Below are positions 7,944 through 17,298 of a stretch of DNA of 48,334 bases, piece after piece; within the stretch, counting starts at the first letter, position 1; each line of letters opens with the position of its first letter. Both the position numbers and the translations under genes were made by a program. The notes below the pieces were generated by a model. It did not search any database, was not told the DNA's origin, and was given only the letters and a program-made list of their open reading frames with translations. Origin of the DNA: Verrucomicrobiota bacterium (GTDB lineage: Bacteria; Verrucomicrobiota; Kiritimatiellia; JAHIZV01); NCBI GenBank assembly GCA_018814445.1, contig JAHIZV010000097.1, positions 1 to 48,334 of the forward strand, written 5' to 3'.

Positions 7944-9125
7944 ATGAAAACCCTTCTATCAGCCGGCATGGTCGTGTGTTGTCTTGCCGCCGCGTTGCCT
8001 GCGGCGCATGCAACGGAAGACGGCCGGCTGCTTGTCTGGATCAACGGGGACAAAGCCTACACGGCACTGCAGGAAATCGGAGACCGCTTTGAAGCGGATC
8101 TGGGCATTCCCGTCAAAGTCCAGCATCCCGAGAATCCAACCGACAAGTTTGCCACCGCGGCGCGCGCAGGGAAAGGGCCCGACATTCTCATATGGGCTCA
8201 TGACCGACTCGGTGAATGGGCAGACTCGGGTCTGTTGTCTCCGATCGACGTCTACGATGACTACAAGGCACAGTTCAATCCGAAAGCCTGGCAGGGCTTC
8301 ACTCACCGGGGAAAGATATGGGGATACCCAATCGCGATGGAGTCTGTTGCGCTTATCTACAACAAGGATCTGATAGACCGCCCGCCCGTCTCGCTGGACG
8401 AGATGTTTGATCTGAGCGCGAAGTTTCGTGACGCGGGCAAGTATCTCATGCTCTGGGATTACAAGAACACGTATTTCACATGGGCGATCCTGGCGGGATC
8501 AGGCGCGTACGTCTTCGGGAAAGACGATCAGGGAGACTACGATCCGCACGACGTCGGAGTGAACCGGCCGGGCGCGGTGGAAGGTCTTTCGATGATCGCG
8601 CTGATGATCGAAGAGGGGGTCATGCCGAAGGGGGTCACATACAGCGTAATGGACGCAAAAATGAACTCGGGCGATTGCGCCATGATGATCAGCGGCCCGT
8701 GGGCCTGGAGTAACCTGAAGAAGAGCGGTATCGACTTCGGCATAGCGACCATTCCGGGCGTTGGCGGCGCGACGGGAAAACCTTTTGTCGGCGTACTCGG
8801 TGCGATGATCAACAGGATGAGTCCCAACAAGGACCTGGCCGAGGAGTTTCTTGTTCACTATGTGCTGACGCTTGAAGGACTCGACGCTCTGAACAATGAT
8901 GTGCCGCTGGGCGTTCCCGCGTATACGCCCTACTACAGGCAGCTCGAAGTGGATACGCGAATCAAGAACGCCATGAAAAACGTGGAGGCGGGCGAGCTTA
9001 TGCCGAATATTCCTCAGGTCGGCCGCTTCTGGACGGCCATGGAGGCGGCGTTATCGAATGTTGCGGATGGTCAGGCATCTCCGCAGGACGCCCTCGACAA
9101 CGCCGCAAGTAGAATTGCGAAGTGA
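7944..9125 (+). CDS. malE: Maltose/maltodextrin-binding protein MalE
   Basis: The solute-binding component of an ABC importer for maltodextrins. From the ATG at 7944 it has 393 residues with a clean signal peptide (MKTLLSAGMVVCCLAAALPA, cleavage near AHA-T). The mature start GRLLVWINGDKAY and the segment GPDILIWAHDRLGEWA match the Escherichia coli MalE pattern closely, as do overall length and order. A TTG 36 bp upstream extends the frame but would bury the signal peptide, so 7944 is preferred. It heads the malE-malF-malG-GH31 run and is followed by malF after 7 bp. Confidence 0.93.
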   Translation: MKTLLSAGMVVCCLAAALPAAHATEDGRLLVWINGDKAYTALQEIGDRFEADLGIPVKVQHPENPTDKFATAARAGKGPDILIWAHDRLGEWADSGLLSPIDVYDDYKAQFNPKAWQGFTHRGKIWGYPIAMESVALIYNKDLIDRPPVSLDEMFDLSAKFRDAGKYLMLWDYKNTYFTWAILAGSGAYVFGKDDQGDYDPHDVGVNRPGAVEGLSMIALMIEEGVMPKGVTYSVMDAKMNSGDCAMMISGPWAWSNLKKSGIDFGIATIPGVGGATGKPFVGVLGAMINRMSPNKDLAEEFLVHYVLTLEGLDALNNDVPLGVPAYTPYYRQLEVDTRIKNAMKNVEAGELMPNIPQVGRFWTAMEAALSNVADGQASPQDALDNAASRIAK

Positions 9126-9132
9126 TGGACTT

Positions 9133-10665
9133 ATGACGGCAGGAAAGCCAATCCAGTTTCTCATGGCGGGTCTTGGCCTGGCCCTGGCTGCAGCCTGTCT
9201 CTATGGAGATTTTCTGATTTTCATGAGTGGCGAGATTGTCCTCGGGGTTATCTTTCTTGCCGCCATAACTGCCGCAATCGTCATCTACTCCTGCAAACGA
9301 ACCTACAGCTATCGCTACCTGTTTCCCGGTCTCGTGGGCTTCGCGCTGTTTGTCCTTCTTCCTCTCGGCTACACGGTCTACATCGCATTCACGAACTACA
9401 GTGCCGCGAACCTGCTTTCGCTCCGGGGCGTGCAGGAGCACTTCCTCCAGGAAACATATCTCAAGTCGGATCATCGATACGCCTTCACCGTTCATCCTGA
9501 GACAGACGGCCGCTTCAGGATCCTTCTTGAGGACGAACAGGCGTCGGCGAAACGATATGCGACCGATCCCGTTGAGCTGAGAAAAAGCGCCTCTCGCGAA
9601 ATTGAGGCCAGGGTCATCTCTCCAGACGGCAAAGCGCCGGAGAAATCGCTGAGTATGAGGGAGGTCGTTGAGAAGAGGAGCCTGCTCGGGAACCTGGCGG
9701 TCACTCTGCCGGACGGTTCCGCGGTGACCATGACCGGCCTTCGCCGCTTCGCGCCGCGGTTTCCCGTCTGGAGTCTTCAGGAAAACAACATCCTCTCCAA
9801 TCGCGTCACGGGCGTCACGATTCATCCGGATTTTGAGACGGGATTCTATGTCGATGACGCGGGACGAAGAAGCGGGCCTGGATTCCGCGTTGAAATCGGG
9901 TTCAGGAACTTCGCCGTGATCGCGAGTGACCCGGGAGTCAGAGGGCCGTTCTTCCGGATCTTCATCTGGAACATATCCTTCGCCTTCCTGTCCGTCTTTC
10001 TCACGTTTGCTGTAGGCATGTTTCTCGCGGCGCTGCTTGAATGGAAGCTGCTCCGGGGACGGAAGATCTACCGGACGCTTCTCATTCTGCCGTACGCCGT
10101 GCCCGCCTTCATATCGATCCTGATATTCCGTGGGCTTTTCAACGCGAACTTCGGTGAGATCAACACGGTACTGAGTGCGTTGTTCGGAATACGTCCGCAG
10201 TGGACCAGCGATCCGATGCTCGCGAAGGCGATGATACTCATCGTTAATGTCTGGCTGGGGTATCCGTACATGATGATTCTGTGCACGGGACTTCTTCAGT
10301 CGATTTCGGGCGATCTGTACGAAGCTTCCAGTGTCGATGGAAGCGGCGCGTTGACGGACTTCTTCAAAATCACACTGCCACTCGTTTTTCGTCCGCTGAA
10401 ACCATTGCTGGTGGCGAGTTTCGCGTTCAATTTCAACAATTTCCTGTTGATCTACCTGCTGACGCAGGGGCGGCCCGATATGGTGGGTGCGGCGACGGTC
10501 GCCGGAGAGACGGATCTTCTCGTCAGCTACACGTTCAGAGTCGCGTTCCGGGATTCCGCCGCAAACTTCGGGTACGCGAGCGCGGTGGCGGTGATCATCT
10601 TCGCAATCGTCGGGGCGCTTGCGTACATGAACTTGAGGCTGAGTTCGAGGACGGGGAAGGCGTGA
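9133..10665 (+). CDS. malF: Maltose ABC transporter permease MalF
   Basis: A 510-residue inner-membrane permease close to the length of E. coli MalF. It has N-terminal hydrophobic helices (to about residue 95), a large periplasmic P2-type loop (about 100-270) rich in polar residues, then further helices and the EAA loop EASSVDGSGALTDFFKITLP that contacts the ATPase. The ATG at 9133 is chosen because the longer frame would overlap malE by about 70 bp and lacks a membrane start. The P2 loop indicates true MalF type, which docks with MalE, rather than a generic sugar permease. Confidence 0.93.
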   Translation: MTAGKPIQFLMAGLGLALAAACLYGDFLIFMSGEIVLGVIFLAAITAAIVIYSCKRTYSYRYLFPGLVGFALFVLLPLGYTVYIAFTNYSAANLLSLRGVQEHFLQETYLKSDHRYAFTVHPETDGRFRILLEDEQASAKRYATDPVELRKSASREIEARVISPDGKAPEKSLSMREVVEKRSLLGNLAVTLPDGSAVTMTGLRRFAPRFPVWSLQENNILSNRVTGVTIHPDFETGFYVDDAGRRSGPGFRVEIGFRNFAVIASDPGVRGPFFRIFIWNISFAFLSVFLTFAVGMFLAALLEWKLLRGRKIYRTLLILPYAVPAFISILIFRGLFNANFGEINTVLSALFGIRPQWTSDPMLAKAMILIVNVWLGYPYMMILCTGLLQSISGDLYEASSVDGSGALTDFFKITLPLVFRPLKPLLVASFAFNFNNFLLIYLLTQGRPDMVGAATVAGETDLLVSYTFRVAFRDSAANFGYASAVAVIIFAIVGALAYMNLRLSSRTGKA

Positions 10666-10693
10666 GTGACGTGAGAGGCACAGCCGCAGTGAA

Positions 10694-10779
10694 TGATCTG
10701 GATCGCTTCGTCGCGTTGCTTCTAGCGATGGCAGGCAAGCTAACGTTATTGCGAGCAAAGCCGGAGGCCATCCAGATCA
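10694..10779. repeat. REP-like inverted repeat inside the malF-malG gap
   Basis: tgatctggat (10694-10703) and atccagatca (10770-10779) are perfect inverted copies, and the segment includes gttattgcgagcaaag, which resembles gtcattgcga in the element at 21300-21484. The 139-bp malF-malG gap is unusual for this operon, in which genes normally abut, and the repeat accounts for most of it. The gap may reduce or balance malG expression relative to malF. Confidence 0.5.
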
Positions 10780-10804
10780 CGCATATGGAGGAGATCCTGC
10801 TGAC

Positions 10805-11689
10805 ATGATTGTGGGTAAACGAGATAGAGTGACGCTGGTTTTCGGTCACCTGTTCCTGTGCGGGTTCCTTCTGCTCGTGCTTTTTCCGTTTGTCATGATC
10901 ATCTCCATTTCGTTTCGCCAGGGGAACTTCGCCCTGGGCAGTCTGATTCCGGAACACCCGAGCCTGGAGCACTGGAAGTTCGTGCTCGGAATCCCCTATG
11001 CGGACGAGACGGGGAAGATGGTAAAACCGGCATCGAACGTTCTGCTCTGGTTCTGGAATTCGATCAAGGTGGCGACTTTATCGTCGGTGCTGATTCTGCT
11101 CCTGTCCGGCACCTGCGCCTACGCATTCGCACGGATGAAGTTTCTCTTCAAAACAAAGATATTGAACGGCCTCCTTCTGCTGCAGATGTTTCCCATGGTG
11201 CTCGCGCTGGTCGCAATTTACTCCATTCTGGATTTTGTCGGACGGTATGTTCCCGCGCTGGGTCTCGACACGCATCCCGGACTCATCCTGTGCTATCTTG
11301 GCGGAATCGCCATTCACATCTGGATGATCAAGGGCTACTTCTCCACGATTCCCGTCAGCATTGAGGAATCGGCCGAGATGGACGGGGCGACGCCCCTGCA
11401 GGCGTTTCTGAGCATATTGCTGCCGATGAGTCTGCCGGTGTTCGCTGTCGTGTTCATCCTCTCCTTCATCGGAATCATTGCCGAATACCCGGTCGCATCC
11501 GTCGTGCTCCAGCAAAGCGAGAACTGGACGCTGGCGGTGGGGGCGAATTCATTCCTGTACGAACAGAACTATCTCTGGGGTAAGTTTGCCGCGACTGCGG
11601 TGCTGAGCGGCCTGCCGATCACAACGATGTTCCTGCTATGCCAGCGTTTCCTGATCTCCGGGCTTACATCGGGCAGTGTGAAAGGGTAG
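10805..11689 (+). CDS. malG: Maltose ABC transporter permease MalG
   Basis: A 294-residue inner-membrane permease, the usual MalG length. Hydrophobic segments begin at residue 12, and the cytoplasmic EAA loop [20 protein letters not shown] sits near residues 185-205. The periplasmic stretch between the first two helices ([20 protein letters not shown]) is MalG-like. A ggaggag ribosome-binding site lies at 10787-10793, 11 nt before the ATG. It pairs with MalF. No malK ATPase gene follows, so the nucleotide-binding subunit must be supplied from elsewhere. Confidence 0.93.
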   Translation: MIVGKRDRVTLVFGHLFLCGFLLLVLFPFVMIISISFRQGNFALGSLIPEHPSLEHWKFVLGIPYADETGKMVKPASNVLLWFWNSIKVATLSSVLILLLSGTCAYAFARMKFLFKTKILNGLLLLQMFPMVLALVAIYSILDFVGRYVPALGLDTHPGLILCYLGGIAIHIWMIKGYFSTIPVSIEESAEMDGATPLQAFLSILLPMSLPVFAVVFILSFIGIIAEYPVASVVLQQSENWTLAVGANSFLYEQNYLWGKFAATAVLSGLPITTMFLLCQRFLISGLTSGSVKG

Positions 11690-11726
11690 ATATGCATGAC
11701 GATGTCATGACCAAGGAATCACTTGT

Positions 11727-14700
11727 ATGAAAAGGGCTCTTTACCTGATCGCGCTCGCTTCTCTCCTGAGCGGCTGTGATGTGTCGCCGTCCCGCCCGGA
11801 GAAGGCATCGAAGCCGAAGAAGCTTCGCCCGATTCCTGAGATGGCCCTGCCGACCGAAGACGAGACCCGCGAGTATCATGCGCGGCAGGACCGCCTGCCC
11901 GTTCTGGCGTTTACAGAAGACCTGCGCGTTGAAGTCAGAGAAGTCAATGATGACGTATTCGAATTTCTTGTGGAGCCGCTGGACCGGGAGCATTACCGGC
12001 CGCCGAACAAGACGAAGCATCGCATACTGGGCAAGGGCGCATGCTCGCTGGAGTTTGATGCATCCCTCGAGACCTTCACGATAAGAAAGCGCGGAGGAAA
12101 GATCTGGGAGGCGCAGATGAAGTCGTTGGACCGCTTCGGGCGTGCGCGAGTTCCCGGCCTGGAGATATCCTGGCGGGCAAAGCCCGGAGAGGCTGTTTAC
12201 GGACTTGGTGAACGGTATGACTCGTTGAATCTTGCCGGACGCCGTGTAGACATGTGGATCAAGGATGCGCCGGGGCAGAGCGATGATTCGTCCACGTATT
12301 TCGTTACTCCCGTGGTGTACAGCAGTCAGGGCTTTTCCTTCTTCTCCTCAACCAATCCGGAAGGCGAATTTGACCTGAATTCCGGGGGGGATGGACTGCA
12401 CCGCTACGGGCGCGCAGGACCGCGCATGAAGTTCTACGTGGCGGTCGGCGACGACCTGAAGGACCTCGTCAGAAAGCGGAGTATTGTCCAGGGTCCATTG
12501 CAGACTATTCCGGACTGGGCGTGGGGCCCGTGGATCAGCCGCAACAGCTTCGAGAACCAGGCGCAGGCGGAAGAAGTGCTTCGCGGTATGTTTGAGCGAG
12601 AACTTCCTGTTGCCGTAATGGTGCAGGAGGCATGGAAAGGAGTCAGCGAAAAAGGGGCTTTCAATGAGTTCTCGAGAGACCGCTGGCCTGATCTTGAGGG
12701 TTTCATGGCTCTATGCCGCGAGCATGACGTAAAGAACATCGTCTGGCAGGTACCCATTATTCACCCTTCGTCGCCTCATTATCGCGTTGGCCGCACGAAG
12801 GGCTATTTCGTGAAAAAGCCGAACGGGCAGATCAGTCACCGGGAGAACTGGCTGCCGGGTTTTGCCAACATCGACTTCACCAATCCGGAAGCCGTCAGGT
12901 TCTGGAAGGATTTGCTGCGGCCCTTGTTCAAACAGGGCGTGTGGGGCTTCAAAGTGGATGACGGCGAAGACATCAAACCCGACGACGTGTTCTTCGATGG
13001 CCGGCGCGGCTGGGAGGTCCATAACGAGTACTCCTACCTGCATGAAAAAGCGCTGACGGAACTGATGAACGAGGAAGGCGTCGACGGCATCCTGTGGTGC
13101 CGCGCAGGCAGTCTCGGCATCGAAAGCACTCCGGCGCTGTGGGCCGGCGACCAGTATGCGACGTGGGAGCAGATGGCGTCGCTGATCCCCGCCGGCCTTT
13201 CGTGCTCTCTGAGCGGCATGCCTTTCTGGGGCCACGACATCGGCGGCTACATTGGACAGCCGACGCCTGAACTGTACATACGCTGGCTCCAGTTCGGGAC
13301 GCTCAGCCCGTTGATGCAGTACCACGGAATCGCGCGAAGAGAGCCCTGGGAGTTCGGAGACACGGCTCTTGAAGCGTACCGATTTCTCTCGTCGCTTCGC
13401 ATGAATCTGAAACCGTATCTGATCAAAGCGGGACAGGCTGCGGTGCGATACGGCACCCCGATCATGCGGCCGATGATTCTGGAATTCCCGGACGACGACC
13501 GTTTCCGCGCGGAGGATTCACAATACATGCTGGGTCCGGATATGCTGGTCGCGCCCGTAATTCAAGCCGGTGTCGCGGGACGCAAAGTGCTATTCCCGGA
13601 GGGGTCCTGGGTTCATGCGATACATCCGATCGCTTTCGATGGGCCGGGCGAATTTGAAGTGCCCATCGGACTCGTCGATGCCCCGCTCTTCATCCGTGAA
13701 GGAACGACGCAGGATTTCTCTCTCGATGAGAATGCCCGATTGGGTAAATGGTCACCCGGGGCGACAGAACGTTCGATGGCTTTCACTCGCGAAAGGGCAT
13801 TGATCCGGAATCTGACGTCACCACTCGTCCGCAGTTCGCTGGAGCGGAGAACACTGATTCGTTTCGAGCGGGGAGAGACGCTGAAAGGGAATATCTCGTG
13901 CGTCTGGCGGTTCGAAGACGCGGCCGGGACCGAGCGGCAGGGACCGGTGACAACCAATGGCAACCGCATCACAGTGAGCGTGACTCCATCCAGCAAGAGC
14001 CCCCTCGCCGGCCGCACGCAGGTCTACACCATTCGATCCGTCGATGATACCGGCACTACCAATGAGATATTCTCTGGACGAACTCACTGGCGGTCGCCGA
14101 TACAAATCACGATCGAACCTGAAGGATCCATGGTCGTGGACCAGGGCATGAGGAACATCATTACACGTATCCGGAACGTCACAGACCGGCCGGTCGACGT
14201 GCAGATTCGGGCGAAGGTCAGCCAAGGCGGGCGCATGCTCGTGAGCCAGCAGAACGCGATGGTTCCTCCGGATGACCAGGCCGAGCTCCACTGGGGCGTT
14301 GAGTTCCTTCCGATGGACACCGTCGGCGACACTCGTGTGACGTTTGCCACTCTGGCAGGAAATGTTCCTCTCGAGCGAAAGGAGATAGCGTTTCCCCGCA
14401 TGCCGCGATGGGTTGTGGTCGGACCTTTTCCCGCGCAGAAGGAGCTGGCCTTTTCAACGCCTTTCGCGCCCGAGTGGTGCGTAGCTCCGGGTGTGGCCTT
14501 TGAGACGGAGAAAGGACTCGTACAGTGGGAGCCGGTCGCGTCTCGTCATTTCCTGACGCACGGTTGCATCGACTTCAACAATCTCTTCGGGCCGACTGAA
14601 CATGCCGCAGCCTATGCGATGACGAGGCTTTGGTCGGAGATGGATCGGGAGGTCGAACTGCGTTTCGGGTCGGATGATACGTTGAGCGCATGGTTGAACG

Positions 14701-15434
14701 GCGAACGAATCCACGAAAACGAAACCTACCGGGCCGCGGAGCCGGACCAGGAAATTGTGCCTGTACGGCTCAAAGCGGGAGTCAATACACTGCTTGCAAA
14801 GGTGGGACAGAATACGGCCGGCTGGCAGTTATATTTCCGGGCCACGGGAAAGGACGGCAGAGCGATTCGTGGACTGCGCGACGGGTTCTCGGACTTCTCT
14901 CAGTTCCGCCCTTCCTCGCGTCCCGCCAAAGTGATCAGCGGGCATTTGCCGGTCTTTGACTGGAAGCTGCTGGGTCCGGTGATGCAGATGCCGTCCGCCG
15001 ACAGCAAATGGAAACTTCCATATGACGAAATGGCGCATGCCTCTGAATGGCCGCCGAAAGTCGGCGGAGAGAACTGGCGGGACGTGCCGAAATCATCCGC
15101 GCCGGACAACGCCGTTGACCTGAACAGGGAACTGGGCGGCGCGAGCCATGCCGTCGCGTATGCCGCTGCGAGCATCAGCGTCTCGCACGAAACGAAAGTC
15201 CGGCTCGAGTCCCGCTCTGACGATGGTATCGTGATCTGGCTTAACGGCAACCGGCTGATCGCCGCACACTCGCCGCGTGAGTTCTCCGCCGCGCCGAACG
15301 TGGTTGAAGCAACCCTCCACCCGGGTGAGAACCGGCTCCTCTGCCGCATCAGCCAGGACTCCGGCGAATGGAAATTCCAGATAAGCCTTTTCGATCTCTC
15401 AATCAATCCGCCGAAGCCGATACCTGCAAGGTAG
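11727..15434 (+). CDS. GH31 alpha-glycosidase lipoprotein with C-terminal beta-sandwich repeats
   Basis: A 1235-residue predicted lipoprotein (LLSGC, Cys17) that hydrolyses terminal alpha-glycosides. The GH31 barrel spans about 255-620. The nucleophile is Asp411 in GFKVDDGED and the acid/base is Asp475 in LWAGDQYATWEQ. Both motifs follow the YicI-type (alpha-xylosidase/alpha-glucosidase) pattern, not the classic WxDMNE. PFWGHDIGGY is also conserved. The C-terminal half (about 700-1235) has a linker-like sandwich and two similar modules, each with an LNG turn and a Lys/Pro-Gly-x-N-x-L-L motif (LKAGVNTLLAKVGQ, LHPGENRLLCRISQ). It lies 37 bp after malG as the last operon gene. Released sugar would feed MalE. 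Isomalto- or xylose-linked substrates cannot be told apart. Confidence 0.88.
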   Translation: MKRALYLIALASLLSGCDVSPSRPEKASKPKKLRPIPEMALPTEDETREYHARQDRLPVLAFTEDLRVEVREVNDDVFEFLVEPLDREHYRPPNKTKHRILGKGACSLEFDASLETFTIRKRGGKIWEAQMKSLDRFGRARVPGLEISWRAKPGEAVYGLGERYDSLNLAGRRVDMWIKDAPGQSDDSSTYFVTPVVYSSQGFSFFSSTNPEGEFDLNSGGDGLHRYGRAGPRMKFYVAVGDDLKDLVRKRSIVQGPLQTIPDWAWGPWISRNSFENQAQAEEVLRGMFERELPVAVMVQEAWKGVSEKGAFNEFSRDRWPDLEGFMALCREHDVKNIVWQVPIIHPSSPHYRVGRTKGYFVKKPNGQISHRENWLPGFANIDFTNPEAVRFWKDLLRPLFKQGVWGFKVDDGEDIKPDDVFFDGRRGWEVHNEYSYLHEKALTELMNEEGVDGILWCRAGSLGIESTPALWAGDQYATWEQMASLIPAGLSCSLSGMPFWGHDIGGYIGQPTPELYIRWLQFGTLSPLMQYHGIARREPWEFGDTALEAYRFLSSLRMNLKPYLIKAGQAAVRYGTPIMRPMILEFPDDDRFRAEDSQYMLGPDMLVAPVIQAGVAGRKVLFPEGSWVHAIHPIAFDGPGEFEVPIGLVDAPLFIREGTTQDFSLDENARLGKWSPGATERSMAFTRERALIRNLTSPLVRSSLERRTLIRFERGETLKGNISCVWRFEDAAGTERQGPVTTNGNRITVSVTPSSKSPLAGRTQVYTIRSVDDTGTTNEIFSGRTHWRSPIQITIEPEGSMVVDQGMRNIITRIRNVTDRPVDVQIRAKVSQGGRMLVSQQNAMVPPDDQAELHWGVEFLPMDTVGDTRVTFATLAGNVPLERKEIAFPRMPRWVVVGPFPAQKELAFSTPFAPEWCVAPGVAFETEKGLVQWEPVASRHFLTHGCIDFNNLFGPTEHAAAYAMTRLWSEMDREVELRFGSDDTLSAWLNGERIHENETYRAAEPDQEIVPVRLKAGVNTLLAKVGQNTAGWQLYFRATGKDGRAIRGLRDGFSDFSQFRPSSRPAKVISGHLPVFDWKLLGPVMQMPSADSKWKLPYDEMAHASEWPPKVGGENWRDVPKSSAPDNAVDLNRELGGASHAVAYAAASISVSHETKVRLESRSDDGIVIWLNGNRLIAAHSPREFSAAPNVVEATLHPGENRLLCRISQDSGEWKFQISLFDLSINPPKPIPAR

Positions 15435-15453
15435 GGACGGTCTGCCGGATATC

Positions 15454-15660
15454 TAACCTGCATATTTCATCAAAATGCGTCCAGACACCACGCATACAAC
15501 CTGACCTGCATGACTTATGAGCGGAGCCCTCGTGTTCTCGATGAGGACGGTCTGCTTTTCCGAGTGGGCATGTCTCGTAGACCTGTCCCGAAGGAAAAAC
15601 GGGCCGTACTCACGAAAAGCCGACGGCTCCGCGGCGCAGTTTGATGAAATATGCAGGCTA
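15454..15660. mobile_element. 207-bp MITE-like element with about 26-bp terminal inverted repeats
   Basis: The left end taacctgcatatttcatcaa (continuing to 15479) is mirrored by the right end at 15635-15660, with about 24 of 26 bases complementary, including a perfect 18-bp core (15457-15474 and 15640-15657). Flanking TA dinucleotides could be a target duplication. It encodes no credible protein. An inner pair gcggagcc / ggctccgc adds secondary structure. The right end supplies the tag stop codon (15658-15660) of the convergent DUF1343 gene. Confidence 0.65.
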
Positions 15661-16800
15661 ATACAGCAGCACCTTGCTCCGCGCCTTGTCGAACGACTCG
15701 GTCGACCACGTCTCAACGATCTTCCGTGGGTCTTCACCATCCTTGAGCGCAAGCCTGACTCCATCCGTCCCCATCAGCTTGTCGAAAAAATCATGTCGTG
15801 CATCGACATTGCCCCAGAGCTTGTCTGTACCGTGGAGCTTCTCAAGAAAGGACAGGATCCGGATGCCGAGACCTGCCGGCCGGAACGCGTCCGAGTCACG
15901 CACAACAATGCGAACGCCTTCGATTTCCCATCCGTCATAGGGCTTTCCAATAGCGATGTAGCGAAGCGGCTCCAGCGACGCGCCGTCCACGTCGCCAATG
16001 GCGGCGACGAGATGCTCCCCTTTTATCCATGGAGCGCCGACAACCTGGAACGGCAGCGGGCCCGACCGGTTGCAATCGATGGACGGGAGCGCTTCACACC
16101 ACACCGTCGCCGGATAGCACCATGCGGCTTCGATAGATCGAAGCGCGGGGGACGGCGCCCTCCATGATGGGAACAGCGTCTTCGTCGGCATGGTCCGCGT
16201 GTATCGGCCCAGTCCGGCGACGTGCAGGTCGACGTCAAGACTCAGTGTTTGTCGCAACCAGAGCGCGGTCTCTCCCGAAGTCATCCCGTACACGAGGGGA
16301 GAAGGAATACAGCCTACGAAGCTTTCAAAGTTGGCGTCCAGCATCGGGCCGTCGACAGTATTCGCCAGTGGATTCGGACGGTCACAGACGATCACGGACT
16401 TACCGGTCTCGGATGCAGACTCCAGGACGAGTTTCAAGGTTGAGACGTATGTGTAGCAACGCACGCCGACGTCCTGCAGGTCAAAGACGATCACGTCGAC
16501 AGCATCCATCATTTCCGCCGTTGGTTTGCGCGTATCGCCGTACAGAGAGAAGACGGGGATATCCCAGTGCGTGTGCTGCTGATCGCCAATGTCTTCGCCC
16601 GCTCCGCCGCGGCCGAAGAATCCGTGTTCGGGTCCGAAGAGCGCGGTCAGGTTGATCTCCGGGTTTAACCACAGCAGTTCCGCGGAGTGCGTTCCGTGAG
16701 AATCAACACTGGCTGGATGAGCCACCAGTCCGACGCGTCTGCCCTCAAGTCGGTCAACTTGATTCTCAAGCAGATTCTCGATTCCAAGAGAGACGCTCAT
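15658..16800 (-). CDS. DUF1343 / NamZ-like exo-beta-N-acetylmuramidase family protein
   Basis: A 380-residue protein of the DUF1343 family, whose characterised member NamZ removes terminal N-acetylmuramic acid from peptidoglycan fragments. Family signatures seen are RVGLVAHPASVDSHGTHSAE, FGPEHGFFG, DIPVFSLYGDTRKPT, DVIVFDLQDVGVRCYTY and DRPNPL. The ATG at 16800 begins right before the family start. The open frame runs about 150 codons further upstream, but that part has no signal peptide or recognisable domain. With this start the protein lacks an export signal and would be cytoplasmic, or its true 5' end has been lost. Its stop codon lies in the right end of the neighbouring MITE-like element. 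Confidence 0.82.
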   Translation of the reverse strand: MSVSLGIENLLENQVDRLEGRRVGLVAHPASVDSHGTHSAELLWLNPEINLTALFGPEHGFFGRGGAGEDIGDQQHTHWDIPVFSLYGDTRKPTAEMMDAVDVIVFDLQDVGVRCYTYVSTLKLVLESASETGKSVIVCDRPNPLANTVDGPMLDANFESFVGCIPSPLVYGMTSGETALWLRQTLSLDVDLHVAGLGRYTRTMPTKTLFPSWRAPSPALRSIEAAWCYPATVWCEALPSIDCNRSGPLPFQVVGAPWIKGEHLVAAIGDVDGASLEPLRYIAIGKPYDGWEIEGVRIVVRDSDAFRPAGLGIRILSFLEKLHGTDKLWGNVDARHDFFDKLMGTDGVRLALKDGEDPRKIVETWSTESFDKARSKVLLY

Positions 16801-17064
16801 GGAGGGAATGTATAGGGAAGGGCGAAAGAGTGGAAGATTGGATGATCGGCGAACAACCGATCGTTCTGCCACCTGCGGATCTTCCTCGCCCCGATACAGG
16901 ATTTGTATCTCCCTCGCAACATGTGGACAGGCATTTGCTATCCGCGTCATATCTTGTCGTGATATGAGTTTGCCGCAGGGGGCGATGGATTCCGGATACA
17001 GATCCGACAAATGCAACAGAGGAATTGAGTATTGATTGGAAAGGGCTGTCGCGGTCACCACAGT
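16801..17064. other. Non-coding gap upstream of the DUF1343 gene
   Basis: About 260 bp where no gene can be supported. The minus-strand frame stays open here as an extension of the DUF1343 frame but shows no domain, no signal peptide and no ribosome-binding site, so it was not annotated. No strong promoter or repeat was seen. Confidence 0.4.
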
Positions 17065-17229
17065 ATGGAGTTCGACAGGCCGGATGTGGAGACTACGTTG
17101 GCGGGCGACTCCCGGACCTCCCCTGTGGCCGCCGCCGTGGGCAGCGGTACAAATCTGGATCTGACGGTGGACAGCTTCACATCCGATCAGTCGAACGGAG
17201 CCCTGCGACTCAACGTCAGTCTGCCGTGA
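17065..17229 (+). pseudogene. Possible 3' remnant of an exported protein
   Basis: A short frame ending with tga at 17227-17229 reads GSGTNLDLTVDSFTSDQSNG and ends ALRLNVSLP. The composition (alternating hydrophobic and polar residues, Ser/Thr/Asn-rich) resembles the last beta strands of a secreted protein. There is no ribosome-binding site and no signal peptide, and I do not recognise a family. It is more likely leftover coding sequence than a functional gene of its own. Confidence 0.25.
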
Positions 17230-17252
17230 GACATTTACCCGGACAGAAGGCT

Positions 17253-17298
17253 TTGACATAAACCACTTTTGTGTATAATTTAACTTTCAAAGTTAAAT
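17253..17298 (+). promoter_or_regulatory. Promoter with overlapping 21-bp perfect palindrome
   Basis: ttgaca (17253-17258) and tataat (17274-17279) match both sigma-70 consensus hexamers exactly, with a short 15-bp spacer. Immediately overlapping and following the -10 box is atttaacttt-c-aaagttaaat (17278-17298), 10-bp perfect arms around one base. The ATG of the ATPase begins 4 nt later, leaving no room for a normal leader. The palindrome is well placed for repression or as an mRNA hairpin masking the start. Confidence 0.75.

Noticed and set aside
8998-10758. Long open frame on the minus strand across malF (586 codons)
   Set aside because: It is antisense to malF, has no domain, is rich in Arg/His/Glu as expected of a shadow frame in GC-rich DNA and has no ribosome-binding site.
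16801-17259. N-terminal extension of the DUF1343 frame
   Set aside because: The extension has no signal peptide, domain or ribosome-binding site, and the family match starts right at the ATG at 16800.
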